A DNA stretch of 64,000 bases from contig CACZCX010000008.1 of the NCBI GenBank assembly GCA_902779875.1, forward strand, positions 88,619 to 152,618, given 5' to 3'. Positions 32,781 to 44,800 of the stretch are shown here, one piece after another. This stretch comes from an uncultured Bacteroidales bacterium. Lineage in GTDB: Bacteria > Bacteroidota > Bacteroidia > Bacteroidales > Bacteroidaceae. The notes beneath the pieces are model-generated. The model saw nothing but the letters and a program-made list of their open reading frames with translations. It made no database searches and was not told the origin of the DNA. The position numbers were made by a program, and so were the translations under genes. The first letter of the stretch is position 1, and every line of letters starts with the position of its first letter.

Positions 32781-33674
32781 ATGAAACGCAAGATTCTGTT
32801 TGTTTACAACCCGATCTCAGGAGGTCGCCGCATCATCCCCGTACTGCCCATCATAGAGCGGTTCATAAACCGTGACCTCTACGACTATGAGATCATCCAC
32901 ACCACCCACAAGGGTCACGCCACCGAGCTCGCACGCGAATATGCCGCCAGAAAGTTCGATGCGGTACTCGCCGTAGGAGGTGACGGAACCGTGAACGAGG
33001 TGGGTTGCGGACTCATAGGCACCGGCACAGCCCTGGGCATCATACCCTGCGGCTCCGGCAACGGACTTGCGCGTCATCTGGGCATCCCCATCGACCCCTT
33101 CAAGGCAGTAAAATGGCTTGACAAATCCATCTTTACCGACATAGACTACGGAATGATTGAGGACCAGCCGTTCTTCTGCACCTGCGGCGTTGGGTTCGAT
33201 GCAGCCGTAAGCGATGCGTTCTCCAAGGCCCGCACCCGCGGCGTGCTCACCTACCTGGAGAGCATAATGAAGGAGATCGCCACCTATCAGAACGACCGGT
33301 ACAAACTCTCTTTCGATAACTCCAGCGAGCAGTTCGAGGCCTTTTTCATAACCTGTGCCAATGCCGCCCAGTGGGGAAACAACGCCTTCATAGCACCCAC
33401 CGCATCACTGCAGGACGGTCTCCTGGACGTGATTGCCGCCCATCCCTTCACTGTGGTCGACGCCCCGCTCATAGCCTTCCAGCTGTTCAACCGCCAGATT
33501 GACAGGAACCCCAACGTAAGTGTGCGCCGATGCAACCGACTGACCATAACCCGCAACTCGGACGGCCCCGCCCATTTTGACGGCGAACCTATGAACCTGG
33601 GCAAGGAGATACACATTAACCTGGTGCCCAAAGGCATCAAGGTCCTGCTCCCCGACAAGCGCCGCGGAATCTGA
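32781..33674 (+). CDS. Diacylglycerol-kinase-family lipid kinase
   Basis: 297 residues from ATG 32781 (MKRKILFVYNPISGG), placed after a GGATA ribosome-binding site. The ATP-binding/catalytic signature VGGDGTVNEVGCGL and PCGSGNGLARHLGI are those of the DagK/YegS/sphingosine kinase family. It phosphorylates a lipid hydroxyl: diacylglycerol, or in view of the divergent spt gene, possibly a sphingoid base or ceramide (inference). The adjacent minus-strand gene is trmN6. Confidence 0.88.
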   Translation: MKRKILFVYNPISGGRRIIPVLPIIERFINRDLYDYEIIHTTHKGHATELAREYAARKFDAVLAVGGDGTVNEVGCGLIGTGTALGIIPCGSGNGLARHLGIPIDPFKAVKWLDKSIFTDIDYGMIEDQPFFCTCGVGFDAAVSDAFSKARTRGVLTYLESIMKEIATYQNDRYKLSFDNSSEQFEAFFITCANAAQWGNNAFIAPTASLQDGLLDVIAAHPFTVVDAPLIAFQLFNRQIDRNPNVSVRRCNRLTITRNSDGPAHFDGEPMNLGKEIHINLVPKGIKVLLPDKRRGI

Positions 33675-33693
33675 AAAACCTTCCTGTAAATTT

Positions 33694-34401
33694 TTAGAAT
33701 TTGAGGTAAAAATCCCTTACAAGCGCCGCATATTCAGCGGTAGCCTTGCCGTCTGCTCCGAACATACACAGGATATCATGTCCGGCATCCAAGCCGCCAT
33801 CCATAGACAGCTCCACAAGTGACCGTTTGGGAGTCTTTCCCGCCACTGTAACAACATCGGTCCTGCGACTCAATCCAAGTCCTTGGACAGCAGCACATTT
33901 GAGCAATGTTTCAACAGCATCTGCAGGAATCACCACCGACAGCCTGCCGGCGGGAGCCAGCATCAAAGCGGCGCATTCCATCAGTGTTTCAAAGCTGAGC
34001 GAGTCGTTGTGTCGGGCGGTGTTGCGCCCTGCATCGGGACAGCGTAACGAATCCCTGAAATAGGGAGGATTACAGACTATACGGTCAAACTTCAGGCCCG
34101 GTCGGAACGTTGAAACATCGGCGTTAACCACCTGAATGACAGCGCCCCACTCGCTCGCGGCGGCATTCGCTGAAGCCTGGGCTGCGGCGCTCTCATCGAT
34201 CTCCACGGCCGTCACGCTCCCGGCACCCCGCTGAGCCGCCATGATGGCCACCAGACCCGTACCCGTGCCTATGTCGAGCACGCTCATGCCGGGCTCCAGC
34301 CGGAACCATGCGCCCAGCAGTACGCCGTCCGTTCCCACCTTCATGGAGCATCCCTGCTGCTCAATCCGGAACCGTTTGAATTCAAAATAAGAGTTCGACA
34401 T
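33694..34401 (-). CDS. trmN6: tRNA1(Val) (adenine37-N6)-methyltransferase
   Basis: 235 residues from ATG 34401 (MSNSYFEFKRFRIEQQGCSMKVGTDG). Motif I VLDIGTGTGLVAIMAAQ and the catalytic CNPPYF place it in the YfiC/TrmN6 group of N6-adenine methyltransferases that modify A37 of a tRNA-Val. The KVGTDGVLLGAW block is diagnostic. A longer frame starting at 34431 lacks promoter room and is not preferred. Confidence 0.9.
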   Translation of the reverse strand: MSNSYFEFKRFRIEQQGCSMKVGTDGVLLGAWFRLEPGMSVLDIGTGTGLVAIMAAQRGAGSVTAVEIDESAAAQASANAAASEWGAVIQVVNADVSTFRPGLKFDRIVCNPPYFRDSLRCPDAGRNTARHNDSLSFETLMECAALMLAPAGRLSVVIPADAVETLLKCAAVQGLGLSRRTDVVTVAGKTPKRSLVELSMDGGLDAGHDILCMFGADGKATAEYAALVRDFYLKF

Positions 34402-34519
34402 AACTGGTACAATGGTCAAAACCGTCTGCAAAAGTACTTTTTTTGTTTTATTTGACGCCTCAAGTCGCGGTTACATGCGCGCAATGCATTAAATTTGCAG
34501 ATTATTTGCAGAAAGATAT

Positions 34520-36896
34520 ATGTTCGGAAAGAAAAGATCTGAGGAAACTTTTGACGAGTCAAACCCCGCATTCTCCATGATTGCTGACTTTGACGGCAAT
34601 GAAAGCGGACTGTTTGATTCAACTCTCGACGACGTGCTCCCCGTGCTTCCGCTCAGGAACATGGTGCTGTTCCCCACCGTAGTGATGCCGGTCACCGTTG
34701 GCCGCAAGTCATCACTCAAGCTGGTCCAGAGCGCATCGGCCGACGGCAAACAGATAGCCGTATTCTGCCAGAAGGATCCCGACGTGGAAAACCCCGGTCT
34801 GAACGACCTCTACTCGGTAGGCGTGCTGGCCAAGATCATAAGAGTGTTCGATATGCCCGACCAGACCACCACGGTGGTGCTGCAGGGTCTTCAGCGCATC
34901 AAGCTCAAGAGCATCATAAACAACCAGCCCTACCTGATAGGCTCGGCCGAGCTGTTCCCCGAGGTACTGCCTCCCACCCGCAGCAAGGAGTTCAAGGCAA
35001 TCGTAGACTCCTGCAAGGACGCCGCCATCAAGTACACCAAGCTGTCCGATAACGCCCAGCCCGATGCCGCATTCGCCCTCAAGAACATCTCCAACGGGCT
35101 GTTCCTGATAAACTTCATATGCGCCAACCTGCCTTTCGACATCAAGGACAAGGCACGTCTGCTGCGTGAAGGCACCTGCTCAAGCCGCGCCCTGAGCCTG
35201 CTCTCACTCCTGAACCGCGAGATCCAGCTGGCCGAGCTCAAGATGAGCATCCAGCGCCGCACCCATGAGGACATAGACAAACAGCAGAAAGAGTACTTCC
35301 TGCAACAGGAGCTCAAGAACATACAGGACGAGCTGGGCGGCAGCGTCCAGGACCAGGACATAGAGGAGATGCGCCTCAAAGCTGGCCAGAAGAAATGGAC
35401 CGATGACGTCCGCAAGACCTTTGACAAGGAGCTCCTCAAGTTGGAGCGCACCAACTCGCAGTCACCTGACTACAACGTACAGCTCTCCTACCTTGGAGAA
35501 AGTCAAGGAGCGCATCCTGGAACACCTGGCCGTGATGAAGCTGCGCGGTGACTTCAAGTCACCCATACTCTGCCTCTACGGCCCTCCCGGAGTGGGTAAG
35601 ACATCGCTCGGACTCTCCATAGCCAACGCACTGAAACGCAAATACGTACGCGTGTCGCTGGGCGGCCTGCATGACGAGGCCGAGATCCGCGGCCACCGCA
35701 AGACCTACATAGGCGCCATGCCCGGCCGTATCATCAAGGGACTGGCCAAGGCCGGTTCATCGAACCCCGTCTTTATACTCGATGAAATCGACAAAGTGAG
35801 CCAGATGACCAACCAGGGTGATCCCTCATCGGCCCTGCTTGAGGTGCTCGACCCCGAACAGAACAGCGCCTTCCATGACAACTACCTGGATATAGACTAC
35901 GACCTGTCCAAGGTCATGTTCATAGCTACCGCTAACAATATCAACAACATACCCGGTCCGCTCCTGGACCGTATGGAGCTCATTGAGGTGAGCGGCTACA
36001 TAACCGAGGAGAAGACAGAGATAGCACGCCGCCACCTCATACCCAAGGAGATGGAGGCCAACGGACTCAAGAAAGGCAGCCTGAACATAACCAAGCCCGC
36101 CATCGAGGCCATCATCGAAAACTACACCCGTGAGTCGGGCGTCCGCGAGCTCGAGAAAAAGATAGGCAAGGTCTGCCGCAAGGCCGCCTGCCGTTATGCC
36201 GATGACCCCGAGTTCGGCAAAATGACGGTGAAACCGGCCGATCTCAAGGAGCTGCTGGGTACCAAACCCTACTCACGTGACAAATACCAGGGTAATGACT
36301 ATGCCGGCGTGGTGACCGGTCTGGCCTGGACTGCCGTAGGCGGCGAGATCCTGTTCGTGGAGACCAGCCTGAGCCGCGGCCGTGAAGGCAAGCTCACCCT
36401 GACCGGTAACCTGGGCGACGTGATGAAAGAGTCAGCCATGCTGGCCATGGAGTACATACGCTCACATGCCAAGCTGCTCTCGCTCGACCCCGCCGTATTC
36501 AACTCATGGAACGTGCATATCCACGTGCCTGAGGGTGCCATCCCCAAGGACGGTCCCTCGGCCGGAATAACCATGGCCACGTCGATTGCATCGGCCTTTA
36601 CACAGCGTAAAGTCAGGGCCAACCTGGCCATGACCGGTGAGATCACGCTGCGCGGCAAGGTGCTGCCCGTGGGTGGAATCAGAGAGAAGATACTGGCCGC
36701 CAAGCGTGCCGGCATAACCGATATAGTCCTTTGCGCCGAGAACCGTCGCGACATAGAGGAGATACCCGCCGAGTACCTGAGCGGCGTGGAGTTCCACTAC
36801 GTAAACAAGATCAGCGAGGTCTGGGATATAGCCCTGCTCAAGGAGAAGGTGCAGGATGCGCAGGAGATAATACCTATTCAGCAACCGGAAAAGTAA
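34520..36896 (+). pseudogene. lon: Lon protease gene with internal frame-breaking deletion
   Basis: The 5' part (34520 to ~35494) encodes the LAN substrate-binding domain (VLPLRNMVLFPTVVMPV) and the coiled region up to [11 protein letters not shown]. After 35491-35496 the frame shifts by one, and the other frame carries [23 protein letters not shown], Walker A GPPGVGKT, Walker B FILDEIDK and the protease domain with the catalytic Ser in PKDGPSAG and Lys in [10 protein letters not shown]. The usual ~33 residues between these parts (the segment with LDLPW and DNFDLKRAQ in homologs) are missing. About 100 nt appear deleted, not a multiple of three. Both halves are otherwise well conserved. It is either a recent mutation or an assembly error. 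The -7 box TAAATTTG is at ~34491-34498. Confidence 0.85.
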
Positions 36897-36903
36897 CACC
36901 GTT

Positions 36904-38043
<1,140 letters not shown>

Positions 38044-38046
38044 CCC

Positions 38047-39165
38047 ATGAACTTAAAATTCAGACATAGACTGCTCAAGAGGCTTGACTGGTACATCATA
38101 AGGAAGTTCCTGGGAACCTACGTGTTCACCATCGCGCTGGTCATCATCATAATGGTCGTCTTTGATTTCAACGAGCATATTGACGACCTGGTCAAGGCCT
38201 CCCTGAAAGAGATAGTGTTTGACTATTACCTCAATTTCATCCCCTATTTCATCAACCTTTTCAGCCCGCTGTTCGTATTCATAGCCATCATATTCTTCAC
38301 CTCCAAACTGGCCGAGAACTCCGAGATCATAGCCATGTTCTCCACCGGCATGAGCTTTAAGCGTATGATGATACCCTACATGCTTTCGGCAGCGCTTATT
38401 GCCGCATTCACCCTCTATCTGGGTTCCGAAGTCATACCCAAGGGCAGCATAAAACGACTGGCCTTTGAGAAGGAATACGACCTGCGCCACTACAACCGCG
38501 ACACCGAATCGGGCACCTACAACATACAGCTTGTGGTCGATGAGGGCGTCATAGCCTACATGGAGAGCTTCCAGGTCATGACCAATACCGGTTACCGCTT
38601 TGCGCTCGATAAGTTCGAGGGCAAGAAACTGGTGTCACACATGACCGCCCGCAGCGTCTTTTATGACACCCTGGCTGCCGAAAAGTACCACTGGATAGCC
38701 CGCAACTACATGATACGTGACCTCTCCGGCAATATCGAGTCCATATCACAGGGTACCGAGCTCGACACCATAATACATTTTGAGCCCGCCGATTTCCTTG
38801 TCCAGAACGGACAGCATGAGACCATGTCCACCGGTGAGCTCAGCAAGTATATCGGACGTCAGAAAGAGCGCGGCATGGGTAACGTACAGGACTTTGAGAT
38901 CGAGTACCACAAGCGGTTCGCCATGTCGTTCGCGGCATTCATACTCACCATAATAGGAGTGTCGCTCTCCAGCCGCAAGCGTAAGGGCGGTATGGGACTC
39001 CATCTGGGAATCGGACTAGGCCTGAGCTTTGGTTACATACTGTTCCAGACGGTTTCATCGAACTTTGCCATAACAGGCACCATGTCAGCCTTCTGGGCCG
39101 AGTGGCTCCCCAACCTGGTATTCCTGCCCATAGCCATATTCTTGTATATAAAAGCACCTAAATAA
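38047..39165 (+). CDS. LptF/LptG-family permease
   Basis: A 372-residue YjgP/YjgQ protein with three membrane segments near each end: N-terminal (~25-45, 65-90, 105-125) and C-terminal (~300-360), around a periplasmic beta-jellyroll-like middle. Conserved pieces: LDWYIIRKFLGTY at the start and FAAFILTIIGVSLSSRKRKGG near the last helices. LptFG with LptB extract LPS from the inner membrane. Bacteroidetes often encode the two permeases at separate loci, so F and G cannot be told apart here. Confidence 0.88.
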   Translation: MNLKFRHRLLKRLDWYIIRKFLGTYVFTIALVIIIMVVFDFNEHIDDLVKASLKEIVFDYYLNFIPYFINLFSPLFVFIAIIFFTSKLAENSEIIAMFSTGMSFKRMMIPYMLSAALIAAFTLYLGSEVIPKGSIKRLAFEKEYDLRHYNRDTESGTYNIQLVVDEGVIAYMESFQVMTNTGYRFALDKFEGKKLVSHMTARSVFYDTLAAEKYHWIARNYMIRDLSGNIESISQGTELDTIIHFEPADFLVQNGQHETMSTGELSKYIGRQKERGMGNVQDFEIEYHKRFAMSFAAFILTIIGVSLSSRKRKGGMGLHLGIGLGLSFGYILFQTVSSNFAITGTMSAFWAEWLPNLVFLPIAIFLYIKAPK

Positions 39166-39175
39166 CCATTTCACC

Positions 39176-40390
39176 GTGAGATTTGACGAATTAGATTTCC
39201 AGCCGGCGCTGCTGGACGCGATAGATTCAATGAATTTTGAGGAGTGCACCCCCATCCAGGAGAAAGCCATCCCCATACTTTTAGAAGGACATGACCTTAT
39301 AGGAATAGCGCAGACCGGAACCGGCAAGACCGCCGCCTACCTGCTCCCCGTACTTGACAAGCTGTCCGAGGGCGGCTACCCGGAAAACGCGGTGAATTGC
39401 CTCATTATGGTGCCCACCCGTGAACTGGCTCAGCAGATTGACCAGCAGATTGAAGGATTCTCCTACTTTACCAACATATCCGGCACCGCCGTCTACGGAG
39501 GCAATGACGGCATCCGCTTTGAGCAGGAGAAACGCGGCTTTGCCATGGGTACCGATATCGTCGTAGCCACTCCCGGCCGTCTTATAAGCCATATCAGCCT
39601 GGGCAACATAGATTTGAGCAAGGTATCGTTCTTTATTCTCGATGAGGCCGACCGCATGCTCGACATGGGATTCTACGACGACATTATGCAAATCGTCAAG
39701 AAACTGCCCGCCAAACGTCAGAACATGCTGTTCTCCGCCACCATGCCCGCCGAGATTCAGCGCATGGCCCGCACAATACTGCACGACCCCAAGGAGGTCA
39801 AACTGGCCGTCTCCAAACCCGCCGACAAGATACTGCAGGCCGCATATGTATGTTATGAAGCCCAGAAGCTGCCCATCATACAGAGCCTCTTTGAGAACAA
39901 CCAGCCCAAGCGCGTCATCGCCTTTGCATCGTCCAAACTCAAGGTAAAGGAGATCACCAAGTCGCTGCGTCGTCTGGGCCTGAACGTAGGCGAGATGCAC
40001 TCAGACCTGGCTCAGTCCGAGCGTGACGACATAATGCACAAGTTCCGCAACGGCCACATCAACGTACTTGTTGCGACCGATATCGTATCACGCGGAATAG
40101 ATATAGATGATATAGATCTGGTCATCAATTTCGATGTCCCCCACGACCCCGAAGACTACGTGCACCGCATAGGCCGAACCGCCCGCGCCGGCGCCGAAGG
40201 CTGCGCCATCACATTCGTAAGCCTGGATGACCAGCCCAAGTTCCGTCAGATAGAGCGCTTCCTGGGCAAAGACGTCTACAAAGTCCCGATTCCTGCCGAA
40301 CTCGGCGAATCTCCGGAGTACAAAGATCAACGTTCCAAGAGCAACCACAAGGGGAAAAGAAAGTTTTTTAGGAAAAGCAAGAAGAATTGA
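39176..40390 (+). CDS. DEAD-box RNA helicase
   Basis: 404 residues from GTG 39176 (MRFDELDFQPALLDAI), 10 bp after the permease stop. Motifs in order: Q motif TPIQEKAIP, motif I AQTGTGKT, Ia PTRELAQQ, II DEADRMLDMGF, III SATMP, IV FASSK, V TDIVSRGIDI and VI HRIGRTARAG, with a short basic tail (KGKRKFFRKSKKN). It unwinds short RNA duplexes, likely in ribosome assembly or mRNA decay. Its TGA stop is inside the first unit of a GAATTGA heptamer array. Confidence 0.95.
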   Translation: MRFDELDFQPALLDAIDSMNFEECTPIQEKAIPILLEGHDLIGIAQTGTGKTAAYLLPVLDKLSEGGYPENAVNCLIMVPTRELAQQIDQQIEGFSYFTNISGTAVYGGNDGIRFEQEKRGFAMGTDIVVATPGRLISHISLGNIDLSKVSFFILDEADRMLDMGFYDDIMQIVKKLPAKRQNMLFSATMPAEIQRMARTILHDPKEVKLAVSKPADKILQAAYVCYEAQKLPIIQSLFENNQPKRVIAFASSKLKVKEITKSLRRLGLNVGEMHSDLAQSERDDIMHKFRNGHINVLVATDIVSRGIDIDDIDLVINFDVPHDPEDYVHRIGRTARAGAEGCAITFVSLDDQPKFRQIERFLGKDVYKVPIPAELGESPEYKDQRSKSNHKGKRKFFRKSKKN

Positions 40391-40417
40391 GAATTGAGAA
40401 TTGAGAATTGAGAATTA
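40384..40417. repeat. Left heptamer array (GAATTGA)
   Basis: Nearly five perfect tandem copies of GAATTGA. The array starts within the last codons of the helicase gene (AAT TGA) and lies upstream of the four-helix-bundle gene. The same heptamer in the opposite orientation forms the arrays downstream of that gene. Confidence 0.95.
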
Positions 40418-40482
40418 AATCTAAGAACCTGCGTTTGGACCGGCGTTAGGTTAGAATACCGAAAGAATAAACTTGTTTGCAG

Positions 40483-40836
40483 ATGGATAATGTTGTTTTA
40501 TTTAAGAGCAAAAAATTTGCTGTTAGGATTATCAAGTGTTACAAATACTTGAATGAGCATAAACATGAACATATCATGTCTAAGCAACTGATACGCTGTG
40601 GAACCAGTGTAGGAGCGAATATTATAGAAAGCCGAAACGCTCAAAGCCGTTCCGACTTTACCAGTAAATTGAATATAGCTTTAAAAGAGGCCGATGAAAC
40701 AGCTTATTGGCTAGAACTTTTACACTCTTCAGACTATCTGGATGACAATCTGTTTGACTCCCTAAACAATGACTGCCAGGAATTGATAAGCTTATTAATC
40801 TCAATAATCAAGAGCCTGAAGAAAAAAGAGAACTGA
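40483..40836 (+). CDS. Four-helix-bundle protein (S23 / 23S rRNA-intervening-sequence family)
   Basis: 117 residues from ATG 40483 (MDNVVLFKSKKFAVRI); a TTG two codons upstream is also in frame. Sequence features of the TIGR02436 four-helix family: SKKFAVRIIKCYKYLN, QLIRCGTSVGANIIESRNAQSRSDF, ALKEADETAYWLELL. The same fold occurs in Avd proteins of diversity-generating retroelements, but no reverse transcriptase or variable repeat is nearby. The protein is basic at both ends and lacks enzyme motifs. It is bracketed by inverted heptamer arrays, which suggests that gene and arrays form one unit. Confidence 0.88.
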   Translation: MDNVVLFKSKKFAVRIIKCYKYLNEHKHEHIMSKQLIRCGTSVGANIIESRNAQSRSDFTSKLNIALKEADETAYWLELLHSSDYLDDNLFDSLNNDCQELISLLISIIKSLKKKEN

Positions 40837-40851
40837 GATACGCAGTTACGT

Positions 40852-40950
40852 AATTCTCAATTCTCAATTCTCAATTCTCAATTCTCAATTCTCAATTCAA
40901 GCCCCACGCAGGTGCCCCATTCTCAATTCTCAATTCTCAATTCTCAATTG
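40852..40950. repeat. Right heptamer arrays (TCAATTC)
   Basis: Six or more tandem TCAATTC units (40852-40898), then a GC-rich spacer with CCCCACGCAGGTGCCCC (~40900-40918), then four more units (to ~40950). The orientation is the reverse complement of the left array, so the RNA over the gene could be closed by a long A/U-rich stem. The second array ends 3 bp from the original stop codon of panB. Confidence 0.95.
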
Positions 40951-40952
40951 AA

Positions 40953-41731
40953 TCAGTATTGTTCTTTGTCGTTGGGGAAGTCGCAGTTCTTGACGTCTTC
41001 AACGTAGTGACCTACTGCGCTGGTGATGGTCTCGTACAGATTGGCGTAGCGACATCGGCGCATACCAGGACCTGACCGTCAACGCCATTTCCTGCACCGA
41101 TGCCTATAATAGGAATTGATACCTCCTTGGCTACGCGCTCGGCCAGCTTGGCGGGGATTTTCTCCAGTGTGATTGAGAAACAACCAGCCTCCTCAAGCTT
41201 GTGGGCATCGGAAATGAGTTTTTCGGCCTCGGCCTCCTCCTTGGCGCGAACGGCGTATGTTCCGAATTTATTGATGGATTGGGGTGTCAGGCCCAGATGT
41301 CCCATAACGGGTATACCTACTTCAATAATATGACGCACCTGAGGCAGAATCTCCTCGCCACCCTCCAGCTTGAGGGCATCGGCATGAGAGACCTTCATGA
41401 TTTTGATTGCGTTGGTAACAGCCTCTGAATCATTGATCTGATAAGTACCGAACGGCATATCGACCACCACCAGGGCGCGCTGGACGCCGCGAACCACAGA
41501 CTTGGCGTGATAGATCATCTGATCCAGGGTAATGGGAAGCGTAGTCTGGTTTCCTGCCATCACGTTCGATGCGGAATCACCCACAAGAATCACATCAATA
41601 CCCGCTCCGTCCACCATCTTGGCCATGGTATAGTCATAAGCCGTGAGCATTGCAATCTTCTCGCCACGCTGCTTCATCTCCTTGAGACGATGTGTGGTAA
41701 CCTTACGCTTGTCTTCTGTAATATATCCCAT
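40953..41731 (-). pseudogene. panB: Ketopantoate hydroxymethyltransferase gene with C-terminal deletion
   Basis: From ATG 41731 ([19 protein letters not shown]) the frame has all early PanB motifs: metal-binding [36 protein letters not shown] and [18 protein letters not shown]. Just after that, at about 41055-41064, the frame changes. The original frame stops at 41012, whereas another frame reads [20 protein letters not shown] and then the usual PanB end (DFPNDKEQY) to a TGA at 40955-40953. About 45 nt, covering the expected HDxLGxNKGFSPxF segment, are missing. The enzyme makes ketopantoate for CoA; the damage would likely inactivate it. As with lon, an assembly error is possible. Confidence 0.82.
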
Positions 41732-41812
41732 AACGACTGAAAGTTTTAATTGGACCGCAAAGTTAGCACTAATATCAAGAGTTATCACTACTTTTGAATA
41801 GTTTAAACTCCT

Positions 41813-44800
41813 ATGGGTAACAATTCCAACCTGACTGTGTATAAGGCATCGGCCGGATCGGGCAAGACCTTCCGGCTCGCGGTGCGTTATATCACCATGC
41901 TCGTGAACAACCCCGAGAACTACCGCAGCATACTTGCAGTAACCTTTACAAACAAGGCCACCGCCGAGATGAAACAGCGCATATTATCGCAGCTGTACGG
42001 CATCGGACACGGCCTTAAAAGCTCCGAGAGCTATTTCCAGGAGGTAAAAAAATCTGTCAGGGCCGATGAGCGCACCATCCGTCATCAGGCCATCCTGGCA
42101 CTTGACAGCATACTGCAGGACTATGGCCGGTTCCGCGTGGAGACCATAGACAGTTTCTTCCAGTCGGTGCTGCGCAGCCTGGCCCGCGAGCTCAACATAG
42201 GAGCCGGACTCTCCCTGGAACTCGACACCGAATCGGTCATAGACCAGGCCGTGGACTCCTTCCTGGCCTCCATAGACCAAAATTCCGATGACAAACGCAA
42301 TGTGATGCGGTTTGTCGAGGACAACATAGACAACGACCGCAACTGGTCCATTGACCGGACCCTCAAGAAATTCTCCAAGGAGCTGTTCCGCGAGATATTC
42401 ATGGAGAGCGGCGACCGGCTGCGCGAGATCCTTCAGAACAAAGACGCCGTCAAGGACTACCAGGACAACCTCATAACCGCCCGTGACAACGCCCTCCCCC
42501 CCATGGAGCAGGAGGTCATGAACATAGGCGCAGAGATAGAGAGCGGAGTGAGCGCTGCCGGCATCACCCCCGACATGTTAGGCCGGAACATAGGCAACGA
42601 GATAAACAAGGTCAGGACCGGAGCCATCCTGGAAAAAGACCTCACCGCCACCTTCAACAAGTGCATAGACCAGCCCGACGTATTCTTCAAGGCCGATGTC
42701 CGCCGCAAGAACCCCGCGCTGGTAAGCCTGGTTGAGGACCGGTTCTCCCCCCTGTTCGCCAGGGTCCGCGACCTCTACGGCCGATACACCCACCTGAGCC
42801 ACTCCTACGAGGCCGCTCTCAACTACCTCCACGAGCTCAGCCTCCTGCTGAGCATACGTCACGAGATAGACCGACAGAGCCAGGAACAGCAGCGTTTCAT
42901 CCTGGCCGACACCCCCATGCTGCTTGACAAACTCAAGCTCGAGGGCTCCGACACGTCATTCGTCTACGAGAAGACCGGCAGTTTTATAAGCCACCTCATG
43001 ATCGATGAGTTCCAGGACACCTCACGCCTGCAGTGGAGCAACCTGCGCCTGCTGCTCAGGGAATGCCTGGCCAGCGGTCAGGACTGCCTGGTGGTAGGCG
43101 ATGTCAAACAGTCCATCTACCGCTGGCGTAACAGCGACTGGAACATACTCAACACCGGCCTGGAGCAGGAGATGTCCGTCTACAACCCCACAGTGGAGCC
43201 CATGGACACCAACTTCCGCAGCGCCAGCCGCGTGATAGCCTTCAACAACGCCCTGTTCCCGATGGCCGTCCAGGCTGCGTCGGACTTCTACATGCAAACC
43301 ACCGGACTCACCTATCCCAAGCTGGAGAAAGCCTACGAGAGTGTAGACCAGCTCTGCAGCAAAGACCGTGACGAGGGATACGTCTACGCCCGGATCATCA
43401 ACCAGAAATACAAAGCCGATGAACTCACCGACGTCATCTGCCCCATTATAGCCGAGCATCTGGACCGCCTCACCGACGCCGGAGTGAGGCAGACTGACAT
43501 AGCCATACTGCTCCGTTACAGCAAGGAGATAGCCCGGATAGCCAACTGGTTCGCCCTGAACCGCCCAGAATACCGCATGATATCGGGCGAGGCCTTCCAG
43601 CTGGACTCATCGGTCTCGGTAAGGATGATAGTGAACTCACTCAAATGGCTGGCTGACAGCACCGACCGTATAGCCCTGACCAACGTAGCCTGGGATCGCG
43701 AGCGGATATTATACGGTGAAAAGGCCGCTTTTGACCAGGTAGCCACCAATCTGGAGCAGCATCTGCCCGCCTCACTCATGTCCGATGCCCAGTCCCTGCG
43801 TAACCTACCCCTCTACGAGCTCACCGAGAAACTGTTCAGCATGCTGGAACTCAGCGGAATAGAGGGTCAGGACCAGTATGTCATGGCCTTCATGGACACC
43901 CTGAGCCAATGGCTCACCCGCAACCCCGCCGACATACAGCAGTTCATCACCGCCTGGGACGAGAAACTGTACAAGACCTCCATCCCCGCGCCCGACATAG
44001 ACGGAATACGCCTGCTCACCATACACAAATCCAAAGGACTGGAGTACCACACCGTCATAGTGCCGTTCTGCAACTGGTCAGTCATTGACTCAGGCAACAG
44101 CAGCCATGAGGAGCGTCTCTGGGTCACACCCGCCGAGGAGCCGTTTGCCCGCATGCCGTTCCTGCCCATAAAGTTTGAATCCAAGCTCAAGGACTCCGCA
44201 TTCCAGTCCGATTACATGGAAGAGGCCGGCCTGCAGACCGTTGACAACCTCAACCTGCTCTACGTAGCCCTCACGCGCGCCGTCAAGAACCTCATCATAC
44301 TGAGCGCCCCCAAAAACACCTCCTCCATGTTCAATATCCTGCAGGCCTCACTCGCCTTCATGGAGGGCTGCAACATTGACAATGACGGCATCATATACGA
44401 GACAGGCGATATCTGCCCGCATACTGAAAAAGCCGTTGAAAGCAGCGAAAATCCGTTCGACTGCAAGCCCACGCCCCAGGACCTCACACTGAGGAGCTAC
44501 CCCATCAACGCCCGGTTCCGCCAGTCAGGTGACTCCGCCCGGTTCGTCCACTCCGATGACGACCAGGAAGAGCGCCGCGAGGAGTACATCAAGACCGGCA
44601 GTCTGCTCCACAGCCTCTTTGCCACCATACGTACCGAGGCCGATATAGACGCCGCCGTGGACAGGATGCTCAGCGACGGACTGTTCGAGTCCCGCTCCAA
44701 GGCCGACAGCCTGAAACGTCAGATACGCTCCCACATAGCCGCCACACCCGGCGCCAGCGAGTGGTTCAACGGCAATTACACCCTGTTCAACGAGTCCTCC

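Noticed and set aside
40483-40836. Avd component of a diversity-generating retroelement
   Set aside because: The fold family is related, but there is no reverse transcriptase, template repeat or variable repeat in the window.
40384-40950. Heptamer arrays as a CRISPR array
   Set aside because: Units are 7 bp with no spacers and there are no cas genes.
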